64,000 nucleotides of DNA from Odontocerum albicorne (taxonomy: Eukaryota > Arthropoda > Insecta > Trichoptera > Odontoceridae): NCBI GenBank assembly GCA_949825065.1, contig OX463844.1, positions 28,826,076 to 28,890,075 on the forward strand, given 5' to 3'. Positions within the stretch are counted from its first letter, which is position 1. The number at the start of each line of letters is the position of its first letter. A program made the translations under genes and the position numbers. Positions 44,886-55,689 of the stretch are shown piece by piece. The notes under the pieces are model-generated. The model did no database searches and was not told the origin of the DNA. It was given only the letters and a program-made list of their open reading frames with translations.

Positions 44886-45123
44886 ACAAATTTTATAACA
44901 CTACGAGTACAAGTCTGGAAACTCCACGTCATAGGACCAGTAATGGCGAAAACCCTGCCGTACTATTAGATCAGTGCAAATCAATTTATTTTATGAGATC
45001 GACCTTAAAGTTCTACTTTCTGACAGTTTTGAAATTCATAGTCCGAGTTCTATCTCTCAAACACGTTCCTAAAAATACAATGGGGACACGAGTATACACG
45101 AGTAAGTGACTTGACATAAACAT

Positions 45124-45610
45124 TATATTGGGGGTGCTGGAAAGTAATCAAAATTTTGGGACGTACCCTTTTACAGTCAGTTTGTCTCGAGACACGGTAT
45201 ATTTTTTGTTTTTGTTTTGCATGATTTTTTACCGTTATTTGTAAACAATGTCAAGATCAACAATCGATGAAACATTTGCGTCATTGCATGCTGTTTTTAT
45301 TAGACCAGGGAATGAAGGCAAATGAAGTCACAAAAATACAGATACGTACGGAGATGTTTTAAAACTTAATAAGTGTCATAGGTGGTTAACAAATAAAAAA
45401 AATGGCGATAGAAACATCAGGGACGAAGACTACATAAATCGGATGATGATGTATTGACGTCATTAGTGAAATCAGATCTTTGTTAAACAATCGGAAAATT
45501 ATCCACTAAGCTTGGTTGTCCATGGTGAACAGTTCAGGAGCACATTCATCGTATAGGTAAAATAAATAGTCAAGAAATTTGGGTTCCTGGCAAGGAATTG
45601 GAGGTGAATA
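45124..45610 (+). pseudogene. Mariner-type transposon, 5' fragment
   Basis: TTGGGGGTGCTGGAAAGTAA (from about 45,129) looks like a mariner end following TA. At about 45,250-45,600 a broken frame reads a mariner N-terminus: EHLRHCMLFLLDQG then MKANEVTKNIQ, a W-x-N/K-K..GD segment, DDDV..LV-type residues, and SRNLGSWQG-like text where other members have a conserved VWVPHE motif. Only the DNA-binding part remains; no catalytic Asp region and no right end were found. Confidence 0.6.
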
Positions 45611-45649
45611 GAATTTTTTTCAATAATTCAGTTTGTTTTTTTATAAAGT

Positions 45650-45710
45650 TTGTTACATAACTTTATGGTTGGTTGCAAGAGATTGCCCCATGACAATAAA
45701 TTTAAAATGT
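45650..45710 (+). mobile_element. SINE S1 body fragment
   Basis: TTATGGTTGGTTGCAAGAGA followed by TTGCCCCATGACAATAAA matches the conserved body of the family; head and tail absent. It abuts the mariner fragment. Confidence 0.5.
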
Positions 45711-48480
45711 ATATTTATATATAACGCTTTTCATATAATCATAAACAATATCAAAGAAAAGAAATAAGTATTTATTAAACTGAAATTTGAAATATCCTGA
45801 TAAAAGTAATTTGTTTTTTTTTCAGTTGAAAGCGATGTTATCTCTGGGTTGCCGGATTGTAGTCTTACTGAGTGGAGGGATGTGACGGACTTGATCCGGA
45901 TCTAAGAGATTTATTAATAATGAAGAGGTTTATCGTGTACGAAGGTAGACTTGCAAGGACAAAGACCCAATTATTGTGTATCAAGTGTGAAATTTTTAGG
46001 TTGGATGAAAAGTGATAGTTTTTATTTTTCAACAGATATTTCTCATTCAGATTTAAAAGATAAATTTCGTTTATTTCATTATTTACAATTTCACCCAATA
46101 AAAAAGTAAATAATATATTTAAAAATTTGACAACTCAAAATTTTAGAGAAATTGTATTTCTTCTTCTTGATGATCTTGGGTCAGTTGTTTTGTTAAAATC
46201 CTTCCATTGAAGTAGACCAGCTTTCTGTCCAATTCTTAGGCGGCCTTCCTTGTGATGTCCTGCGGGAATTTCGTGCGTCGATATGTATGGGATCCTATCA
46301 ATCCCCATCCCATCCATATATTAATACCAATACTGCCTTCTCTTCTTGCTCTATCTGATTATATAATTTATGTTAAAGCTCTGTCGGATGTGAGAGTTTC
46401 TGATAATTTCTTTACGATATTTTCTCACGGTGGTTTGTAATATTTTCATCTCGGATAATCGACAACAGCTGTTTGTTCTATTTGTGTTCTAATTCAATAC
46501 CAGAAGGTAGTGATCACGTAATGATTCAAAGTCAATCACCAGTGACAGGATAAAACTATGATTATTTACTCTTTGTTGAAATTATAATAACTTTCCAAGC
46601 TTCCTTACATACCTTCGTATCATTCATTAACATACATTGTGTGCTAAAATGATTTAATATTGCAAATTAAATTCTAGCAAAAAGTTTTTAAGATCTAAGT
46701 AGAAGAAAGTGATATTCACGAACATAATGAAGTACTTATCATAAGGCAGGGAGGTTGTTAAGTAAGGATAAATTTCTTCACCAATTCAGAATCACGATGA
46801 ACCAAATTAAAACATTTTTTGTTTCTTGGAGTGAAGAATATAAGCAAATAGAGGTTTATAATTAGTTACTAGACTTAGTTTATATTCTAACATATAACAA
46901 TACCAAGTTAATATAATGCAAGAAACCTTGTAGTGTTTTTCAACGCCAAAAGTTATTTTAAGCAAAACAATCGCTGTAAGGTTTGCAGTTGCACAGTAGA
47001 TCTTGAAAAAATATATGGGCATCACTGATTTAAGTCATGAATGGCCTTACTGAGGTCTTACAAATTAAAATTGTATTTATTTAATAAATTATTTCCATTC
47101 TTATAGCCTTGAAACCGTTTCAAAATTATTTATCAATTGGAGAATATTTCCAATTCATTGTTAACTTTTTTCCTGGTTTCCTGATTTTTGTCTTAATTTT
47201 GTCGCTTCTGTTAGTTGTGTTTGTTAAGAAAACATTTACTTCGGAAAGGAAATTTTATTCCTAAATATTTTATACAGAAATGCTATTATATCCTTTATGG
47301 GGTCTTAATCTCGCATAAATGTGATATTAAACTCACAAAATAATCTCCTATTTATTAACTAAGCTTCTGTAATTTTGAATACATTGTAAGGATAAAATAA
47401 TTGTGCGACAACGTTTTGAAATTGTATGCGAAATTTTAGTACCTTTTGTTAACGGGAACCCAGATACAGAAGGCGTATACGTTCAAATGTACTGTATAAC
47501 CGAGAAGCACTTCTTAGAATTCTTTTCAGCTACAATTTTGATAAACATGGCAATAAATATGGGACTTAAAAAACCCTAACATAATAGTGCATCACCTCAA
47601 GAGATATTTTTTATGAACTTACATAGTACAGCTTCGAAATGACCTCAAATAAATTCAGATCTACTATCAAGTCAATGCAATTAATAATAGTAAATTTATT
47701 TCAATAACGGAAAGAAAATATACCACATATCTAAGGATAATTTATCTGCAGTACTAAAAACACATAATTAACTATGATTTAAAAAATGAATGTAAAATTA
47801 AGAGCGTTATATAAAAATGCATATAAAAATTTGAACGAAAATAAAAAAAATATTTATATAACAAATGGATGCCCTGACCATTGTATTCCTGCCATAATGC
47901 AGTGACAAAGGGTATAATTTCACCCATTATGGTATAAGCTTTAATTGTTTTGCTTTATTTTAATTGTTAACATTTCTATAACAATTATGCGAAAAAAAAC
48001 ATCACATTAAAAAAAAACACAAAAAAAAAGAAAAATACTGAGACTGAATGACCAAAAAACTTCGATTCTCATACAATCATCAATTGGGTATTCCAATATA
48101 CTCGTATTAACAATTCCATTCTTACCCAAGTATCTCAACCACGTCGTAACATGTCTAGCGTTTTTTTCGTTCGAGTGATTTGTCGCTCTCAATTGATCTC
48201 GATGAGTATTGTATTAAAGAACGACATATATATTTCCCCAATATTATTTTTCTTCTGATGTCTAGATTTCATTTTGTAATAATGAAGTGATATAATCAGT
48301 TTAATGGGATAGGATTAGAAAATCTCGATTTTTTAACAGCTGCTGTTTCTAGTTAGCGGTAATACTTAACAATTTATGTAATTATTTTTTAGTGTTAAAA
48401 TATACTGTTTTAAAAAACTTTTTAATGATAGTTTATCTACATATATGTAAATTTTAAAGCACTAACGTTTCAAACATTTT
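45711..48480. other. AT-rich sequence; possible retroelement scrap at 46.14-46.33 kb
   Basis: On the minus strand, 46,135-46,317 can be read in one frame with SRRTSQGRPPKNWTE, resembling the GRPxxRW stretch near the end of non-LTR ORF2, followed by AAGAAGAAGAAATAC as a purine tail; confidence is low. CCATAATG...CATTATGG (47,892-47,934) is a short hairpin. Otherwise nothing. Confidence 0.3.
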
Positions 48481-48499
48481 AAATCTTTCGAATGGTGTA

Positions 48500-49336
48500 C
48501 AGAACGTCGCACTAAATTGTTGAGGCCACTTCTTCAAACATCGTCAAAAAAGTAGAAAAGCATGTTGTGGAAGATGCCCGCCTAAATAAACAACAGCTTG
48601 CAGAGATGGTATTACCTACAACCATTTTGAATATCCTCCATCAGCATCTAGGGCTGTCAAAAGTCAGTACAAGGCGGATACTCAGAATGCTTATCCCACT
48701 TTAAAAACAACAACGCTTCGTATGTTCACGGCAGTTTTGTTTTTGAGCCAAACTGTTACTGGAGATGAAACTTGGGTTCATAATTATGAGCTTGAGTTGA
48801 AAAACAGATGTCCATGCAGTGATATAAAAAGGGCACACAACCCTCTAAGAAATTCAAAGTGTCGCAATTGGCTGGAAAAATTACGGCAAATTTTTTTTGG
48901 TGATGCGGAAAGTACACTGCTAATATATTACAAAGATAAGGGCATCACAACAACTGTAGAGTATAACTCTGGTCTGCCGATGCAGTTTAAAGAAGCTGTG
49001 AAGGAGAAAAAGAGAGGAAAATGGACAAAAGAGGTGTTGCTTTTGCATGACAATGCACCCGGGGACAAAAGTAATTCTACATTGACTGCCCAGATCTGGC
49101 TCCATCTGACTATATTTGTTTCCAAATATTAAAAAAGAACTTCGAGGGAAGAAATTTACGGAAAATGAAGACGTCGAAAGTGCAAATTTTGCCTATTTTG
49201 AGGGCAATTTTTTACGTGGGTATAAATAAGCTCATTGAAAGACCTGAAAATGTATTCGAGTAAATATATTGAAAAGGAAAAATAAATAAATGTTCATTTC
49301 CCCTTCATTCCGCGAATTTATTGACCTACCATCGTG
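48500..49336 (+). pseudogene. Mariner transposase relic (second lineage)
   Basis: In successive frames: EKHVVEDARLNKQQLAEMV and a HLGLSKVSTRRI HTH segment (48,550-48,690), then VTGDETWVHNYELELK with the first catalytic Asp (48,750-48,800), LLLHDNAPGDKSN with the second (49,036-49,075), and after loss of about 13 residues and a frameshift PDLAPSDYICF with the third (49,087-49,120). A KKELRGKKFTENEDV-like C-terminus follows. The right end ACCTACCATCGTG (to 49,336) followed by TA looks like a terminal repeat; the left end was not found. All three Asp codons survive but in different frames. It is a different lineage from the 39.3 kb copy. Confidence 0.75.
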
Positions 49337-49484
49337 TAGAAGTTAAGAATTTTACCATAGACGTCACCAATTGTTTTATACAACCCTAATTCTCAAAAAA
49401 AATTAGAAAGGTACTTTATTACTTAAACGTAATTTATTACTCGGAGAACTCTATATTAGTATATTTAATAACAAATTATACATA

Positions 49485-50130
49485 AGGTCAGTTCATAAAT
49501 TCGTGCGTATTTTTGAGAAATTTTTAAACAATGCAAATAAAACACATTTTACTATTTAAATCAATGATGTATTTTAACTTCATTTAAACAACTTATTGCT
49601 TTCTTGTGTGAATATAGTTTTTAAATTTTATGTGTGTAAAAAGACTCTGGTTTTGATATTGAAAACTGGAAACTTGTTTTTTCAATTTCATTTTTATTGT
49701 TTATTTTTTTTCTTCCGAAAAGAACAACTGAAGAGTCAGAAATAAACGAGTCACAAAAACAAGTGGGATGAGACATAATCTCCTAATTAACGTCTTTAAT
49801 TTTTTGTAGTATTGCCCGTGCCGTGTGCGGTCTAGCATTATCAGGGTGGAACAAAACCTTTTTGATATTCACAAATCGCAGGCGCAGCTGAAAGTTGATG
49901 ACAATAGACATCTTCATTGATCGTTTGATAAGGTTCTAACGGTTCAAAGTGGATGACACCCTACATATTCGTATCAAAACAGGATATGATTTGTTTGCAA
50001 GCGTATTGTTCTACGAAATAAGTAATGGCAAATCATACATGTGACATCCTGATCTGATACTTTTCCATTCCATTAATTACATTAATCCCCACGACACGTG
50101 TTTTTACCTCTTATCACGAGTCACTCTTCG
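49485..50130 (-). pseudogene. Mariner transposase relic (third lineage), minus strand
   Basis: On the minus strand, 50,030-49,800 shows GVIHFEPLEPYQTINEDVYC, then VLFHPDNARPHTARAILQK with the second catalytic Asp. A degraded EIMSHPTCF follows, where SHPPYSPDLAPSDY would be expected, so the third Asp is lost. AGGTCAGTTCATAAATTCGT (49,485 on) next to TA is a plausible terminal repeat; the matching other end is not visible. Frameshifts and stops are present. Confidence 0.65.
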
Positions 50131-50390
50131 GGCGGAGTGCTGAACTGTGTGTGGTTTATTATTAATTACGATTTTCTTTTTACTTATTACTTTATGTATA
50201 CCTATGACTTCTTGTTGTATGTAACTCTTGTGATGTACTGAACATTTTTATCTAAAATAATTGAAATTATGATTTCTTCCGATAATATGGTTTGTTAATT
50301 CTGAAATATTGTTACTGTTTAGATAACGTTTATACTCTTGCATTTCGATCAAACATAACAGCAACCGAACCTAAGCCTGCTCTCATAACA

Positions 50391-50613
50391 AACTGATATC
50401 GTTCCGCCTTAAGACAACCTTGAGATAAATGGTAGACACACATCGCGGACATTAATGTAATAAATAGAATAACAAAGTAGTTAATGGCGGACATTAATGT
50501 AATAAGTGGAATAACAAACTGATATCGTTTCGCCTTAAGACAGCCTTGAGATAGGTGGTAGACACACATCGCGGACATTAATGTAATACGGGGAATAACA
50601 AAGTAATTAATGA
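50391..50613 (+). repeat. 126-bp tandem duplication with an inner triplicated word
   Basis: AACTGATATCGTT(C/T)CGCCTT starts at 50,391 and again at 50,517. Both copies run through CAGCCTTGAGATA, GGTAGACACACATCGCGGAC and an ATTAATGTAATA segment. GCGGACATTAATGTAATA itself occurs three times (50,445, 50,487, 50,570). The resulting minus-strand frame is repetitive because of the duplication and is not evidence of a gene. Confidence 0.9.
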
Positions 50614-51109
50614 CCTATTTTCCTATTTCTTTCATACGATATTTTGAATTCGCCACTTTTTTCTCAATGATCAATCTAAAAAAATTGAAATATTAAACGG
50701 AGACTTCCTTTACTGGTATGTTATTCAAGAAGTCAAGAAGACTAACTATAGATCCTCAAAATGTTGTGAAAATGTTGTACATCAAAGCATTACAGGCATG
50801 TGATTTGGCGCAATTTTTACATGACAAAAATATTACAAAAAGGAATACAACAAAAAATTCTAACATTGCATTGAAGCACAGTAAACGAAGTTCTGGATAT
50901 AAAGCGGAATATTTACATTCAATTTTTGCTCTACCTAATTTGAAATATATTACGATGAATTACAAAAGGAATTTAATTTCCATGCATTAAGTTTTGAAGG
51001 TTTGTGGTTTATATTTCAATTTTCAGCCATATTGGGTGGGTAATTTGTGTTTGACAGGCAAGTATTTACAACGCATTTTGGCATATTTGCAATTTTTATT
51101 TTAAAAATA

Positions 51110-51545
51110 GCTTGACAAAGAATTTACGCTAAATTGGAATAAAGTTTTGTGAAGTGATGCAAATTATCGAGAAGGCCTTTGGCAAGGAATCCAAGGATTT
51201 ATGAATGGTACAAACGTTCTAAATATGGTCGTGGAGATATTAAAAAGGACAAGAAAGATGTGCACCCCAGCTCATTAACCACCGATAAAAATGTGAAAAA
51301 ATAAGGATGTTGTGCTAAATTAGCGTCCAATCACTACAAGAGAGGCTGCTGAAGAAGTGTGCATCTCATATGGTTCATGCGAAGCAATTTTTACTAACGT
51401 TTTAGGCATGAAATGGCAGCCAAATTTGTTGGATTTTCAACAAAAGCATCATCGCAAAAACGTCGTTGAGCAAATGTTAGCTGAAATCGCTGACGACCCA
51501 GAGTTAGTTAAACTGAATGCATTAAAACAAATATAGATGTGGCGA
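51110..51545 (+). pseudogene. Mariner-related transposase, N-terminal fragment
   Basis: Broken frames give CEVMQIIEKAFGKES, RIYEWYKRSKYGRGDIKK, SSLTTDKNVKK, then AAEEVCISYGSCEAIFTNVL and MKWQPNLLDFQQKHHRKNVV, ending LAEIADDPELV. This is the HTH half of a mariner relative that normally continues into TGDETW. The catalytic part is absent. It differs from the other mariners in the window. Confidence 0.65.
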
Positions 51546-51549
51546 ATCT

Positions 51550-52220
51550 TTGCATAAAAAATAAACTTCCTATTTAATGTGAGTTTTTTAGTTCATGTTT
51601 TATTTATACAAATACGAGTATGTCCATCTCCACCGACAGCATAGAATAATTCTCAGTTCGAAATTCTCACAATAGTCTCGGAGATCTTAGGCTCACGGGA
51701 GCTCAACACGACGGCGCGGCGTGGCACCGACTTTGTCTTTGCTTATCCTTATCAGCATACACAAGCCCAACACAATTACAATCTGGGCCTTTGTAAACCA
51801 CCCACCAAGCGTCGCAGCGCCAGTCTCTAGTTCCCTTGATTCTCTTATTGTTAGCCTTTGTTTTATTTTGTACCACTCCCCTTTTTAATATTTCTTCTAT
51901 TTAAATAAATTCTATTAAAAATTCAAAATATTTCATTACGAAAACATTTAAAAGAAAAAACACCTTTTAATATTTTAAATATTGCCTTAAATAATTTTTA
52001 TTAAGTTATTTATTTATTCGTACGGTACCCCTCAACATATCCTAATTGGTTGTGGACACGTTGAAGAGCATGGCTGGGAGAAAACATTGTCATCGGCCCC
52101 AGTAATTGAGCAATGCGTTTAAAAACCACTGGAGTTTGTTATCACATCTGTTGACCAAATTATCACATATTAAGAGTCAAAAAAACTCACACACGTCTAG
52201 CATTTGCAACTGTAATTTGT
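51550..52220. other. Unassigned sequence with a GC-richer patch
   Basis: 51,640-51,850 is GC-richer (GCTCAACACGACGGCGCGGC) but I can read no coding frame or known RNA. The rest is AT-rich. Confidence 0.35.
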
Positions 52221-52302
52221 TATTTTTTTGGATTCCATCGCAAACTAAACCTAAAAGCCGGGGTGAGAGATCAGGGTTATAACAATTAGATCACGGAATG
52301 TG
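52221..52302 (-). mobile_element. Possible decayed SINE S1 head
   Basis: Minus strand CGTGATCTAATTGTTATAAC and CTCTCACCCCGGCTTTTAGG, then GTTTGCGATGGAATCC, follow the family head roughly, with the B box lost. Low confidence. Confidence 0.35.
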
Positions 52303-53159
52303 TCACGAAGATTTAACTAAATAAATATTATTTCATTTCACCAGGAGAAATAAGATGCCATAAAACATCTCCACCCGAGGCCAGTTTCAGTTTTCCACGA
52401 CCTCCCACATTAGGCTAAGACTACGAATCTTTTTCCTATTATTGCATTGGTGGATATAGTTTGATGGGTGTTCAACACTTCAAGCTCTTAGAAGGCGACA
52501 AAACAGCGCAACTCTGTCGACTGCCAAACGCTATCGTTGCCACGTGATACAACCATCTCCATTCTGACATTTATTGATGTAGTTAAATGCTGCTGTTGTG
52601 CCCTATAATGAACCGTCTCGCTTGTCACGTCATTACATTACTTGTGTTCAAAACAAAAAGATCTTATTTCTTGTGCTTTGCTAAAATTAAATTTCCAATT
52701 ATAGCTTAATACATTTTATTTAGTTTTATCGCTTGCTTCAAGAATTGTTCCTTGACATCAACACAATGAGAAGCGATTCTTGAAACTAGTCATTAAAATA
52801 TACAAAATATATTAACTGGAAAGTCAAAAGTCGAAAAATAAGGAATGGGGCACTTTTGGTTTTTTATTTCAATGAAAATATGATGCTCAAAATGTCAGAG
52901 ATAGTACTTAAATAAATAACGTAAATAGTCGGTTAAAACGAATTTCTCTTCTACGGTGTTTTTAATTTCAGACCTTTTTTGCTACTTTAAGAGCTCAGTG
53001 TACTTACTAAAATAGCCGTTCTTTACATTAGTTTAATAAACTAAACAGCAAGTATGATAAAACTTGTAAACAATTTCTTGTTTGCAAATTTTTATATACT
53101 TGCTGCTGTATATAAGGTATCTTAAAGCATTGTATGTTATGTATTTTTTTTTATTTATA
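52303..53159. other. Unassigned sequence, nothing recognised
   Basis: A moderately GC-richer part (52,370-52,640) shows no coding motif. Confidence 0.4.
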
Positions 53160-53163
53160 GTTA

Positions 53164-53572
53164 AGACATTAACACTGTGGAGGTTTAAATACATTGTAAT
53201 TTATTTAGATCAACACTGTTTATTCCACTTTATATAACGGTATAACCCTACCAGTTTCAAGGTGTTCACCTCATCATTAGGAAGCACAAACAAGACTGAA
53301 TTATGTTTGAACTGGTTCATATACGCTTCTAGCGGTAAAAAATTGGATGGGGATCGTGAGATATCACCGTTGCTTGCTGAATATGTCTCTTGTCTCCCTC
53401 CTTCCACAATCCTCAACCTGATTTTTTACCGTTAGAAGCGTGTATGTCGGTTCCAGTTCCAAAATAATTCAGTCTTGTTTATGCTCCTGATGATGAGGAG
53501 AAAACCTTCAAACTGGTAGGGTTATACCGTTATATAAAGTGGAATAGACAGTGTTGGACTAAACAAGTTACA
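53164..53572. mobile_element. Foldback element with Penelope-like arms (long form)
   Basis: Arms about 53,200-53,342 and 53,425-53,568 are inverted copies around a centre of about 80 bases. Outer parts match the 36.6 kb element (CACTGTTTATTCCACTTTAT; GGTTATACCGTTATATAAAG). Inner parts add a further matched pair, including CAAGACTGAATTAT and ACGCTTCTAGCGGTAAAAAA against its near-complement with ACGGTAAAAAAT. The left flank GAGGTTTAAATACATTGTAA is shared with 36.6 kb. Hammerhead-like boxes: right arm CTGATGA (53,487-53,493) with CAAAC for GAAAC; left arm, minus strand, CTAATGA with an intact GAAAC. A 68-codon minus frame over the centre is not gene-like. Confidence 0.7.
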
Positions 53573-53574
53573 AT

Positions 53575-54635
53575 TTTTTTTTTTCTTGTTGCTCTATATA
53601 ATTTTTCTTAATAATTGTATATCATTAGGTTTAATCTATGAATGTAAGCTTTATGAAAATAAATAAATAAAAATCTAAAATAAATTTAACTTATCGGTAG
53701 TCATCGAAATTATTGTAGATTGAATTGTTATTGGAGTCTCAGGTTTCAAGATTCAAGAGCTTGAAGAAATGCAACTGTTTGTACGCATTAAACCAAAATA
53801 CATGCTCAGGTGTCATACATCTACAGGACGGACTACTTATCTTATTTTACTCACTTATTATCATCAACATTGCAGATTAACGAAATGACAGGTCAGCAAA
53901 TCGAAGAAGTTGGACCCATAAGATTAGAAGGGTTGGACCCGTAAGATTAGAAAGAAAGAGTGTTTTGCCATATAAAAACTTAAGACTTAGTTCTTTTTGC
54001 CTACCGTAATGAGTTAATGGCATAATTATGTATATGTATAGTGACCATCACAATTGTTATGCCTTTTCCTTCACAGTCGAGGTTTTTGGTCTAGCGTAAA
54101 TTTCCAAGTTTTTCAAGGTATCTATATTTTCTGATTCCACCACTCAGTCAAGTTCCATTTTTAATAACATAACTGTTCCACCTGCCTTTTATTACTCCTT
54201 TTCGGTTGTCTCAATGGCGTTTTTGTTGTTGACCCAAAAAATATACAACCTTTTTGTTTATGACACTCGTATTGTCTCTATTACAAAACATTCAAAACTG
54301 CCTTGTCGTCCTTTAATGTGTCGCCGAAAATGTTAAGCGTTTCTATTATTGTGAACTTACGTTCAAGCAAAAATTGATTTCTGATATTTCCAGTTCATCT
54401 TCTTTCTTCTAAACGTCACCTTTTATTGTCCATCCTGTCAGATTCGGGAATTCGCTGCACACTAGCAAACTCACCAGCCACACTGCTGTACTGGATCTGA
54501 TGACAAACCGGAAGTGAGACGATTGGAGCACACCTTAATATTTTTTTCCCTTTGTTAAATTATAGATATGACTGAAGTCATAAATATCCTTATACCCTCG
54601 AACACTAGGTGGAAACAGTGCCTGTGTCATTTGAG
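53575..54635. other. AT-rich sequence, nothing recognised
   Basis: TTGGACCC(A/G)TAAGATTAGAA is duplicated at about 53,910 and 53,934. No genes. Confidence 0.4.
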
Positions 54636-54712
54636 GGGAGCAGCACAGCGTGGGATTCGAACTGGGACCTTCCGCACGTTAGTCCAGTGCGTTACCGCGC
54701 GACCATGGACTC
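54636..54712 (-). other. tRNA-like (Val-like) sequence, not functional
   Basis: Minus strand: TGGTCGCGCGGTAACGCA (A box and a pairing D arm), ACTGGACTAACGTGCGGAAG and GTCCCAGTTCGAATCCCACG (B box). The CTAAC...GAAGGTCCC order resembles tRNA-Val(AAC). The anticodon and T stems do not pair properly and no acceptor stem closes, so it is a pseudogene or the head of another SINE type. Confidence 0.5.
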
Positions 54713-54718
54713 TGTGTA

Positions 54719-54770
54719 ATTTTTGTCTGGTTAGTTGGAAAGTAGTCATTTGGCAATGAACTCACCATTT
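54719..54770 (+). mobile_element. SINE S1 body fragment next to the tRNA-like sequence
   Basis: TTTGTCTGGTTAGTTGGAAA followed by GTCATTTGGCAATGAACTCA matches the S1 body on the plus strand, whereas the adjacent tRNA-like part reads on the minus strand. This is a rearranged or chimeric junction. Confidence 0.6.
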
Positions 54771-55521
54771 TTGGATTTTGCAATTAAGTTTCCGAAGAAA
54801 TAAATATATTATGTTTAAGTATAATATTTTCAATAATTTTATTCTAAAAAATGTATAAAGGACACAATAATAGTAGGTTTAAGCATTATGAATCTTATAT
54901 GTGATGTTTAGCCGTTGTACGTCTGAAGATGGATATCATTGAATGACGTAGCGATATCGTAGACAGCACAAAAGCAGTCATTTGCACCCCGTGAATTCTC
55001 AATTTGAATCAACGTTGTGTTATTCGAGTTGACGCAGCGGGTTGGAATCCTTCACAATATAAGTATGCCTGACTATAATGATCGACAAAGTAAATTTCAG
55101 TTACTCAGGTTAAATTAATTTAATATACGCAGTGAAAAACAAAATGAACACATCGAACAACAACGCATTCGTTGAGGAAAGGATACAACTGAAACATACT
55201 TAATGAGTATATTTAATACATATTATGTCAAAATACTAGCATGCCCGCTGGACATGATGCTATGAGTATATCTAAGACAATCCATATTTTAAACATCTTT
55301 AATTCCATTACTGGACTGCACAAAAGAGCGGGTATTATTTTCATGTGAACATAAACCTTGGATGACGTAGATAAACTAATTACTTCGATATAAATACATA
55401 AGATTTAAAGAAATGCAAACATTTGTTAGATTGTATAACTATTGTAAAAAAAGTAGTTCTTGAAAATACAGTTTTTCGCACAAGGCAAAATAAGACTAAC
55501 CCAACTAGACCATGTTGAAAC

Positions 55522-55585
55522 ACCTTATCAAAATCTCGACGAGGAACAGCAAGGAACACCTTTTCAAAATCTCGACGAGGAAAAA
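55522..55585 (+). repeat. Short tandem duplication (about 36 bp)
   Basis: CACCTTATCAAAATCTCGAC and CACCTTTTCAAAATCTCGAC, each followed by GAGGAA, are adjacent. A 75-codon frame across them encodes the duplication as two Gln-Asn-Leu-Asp-Glu-Glu blocks; I see no other support for a gene. Confidence 0.75.
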
Positions 55586-55689
55586 TCAAGACTTTATGTT
55601 ACATCATGTATACAGCTAATCTGTACATTCACAAGCTTAGTACATCCCATTATTGGCAATTATTTTAGTTTCCTAGGTTTGTATTAATA

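Noticed and set aside
50330..50578. Membrane-protein-like repetitive minus frame
   Set aside because: The repetition comes from the 126-bp DNA duplication; there is no independent evidence of coding.
54636..54712. Functional tRNA-Val gene
   Set aside because: Anticodon and T stems do not pair and the acceptor stem does not close.
54905..54965. Another hammerhead-like motif (CTGAAGATGGATATC...)
   Set aside because: A CTGAAGA word is present but no GAAA box or stem I follows.
55460..55687. Frame with repeated QNLDEE block
   Set aside because: Explained by a short tandem duplication; flanks are not gene-like.
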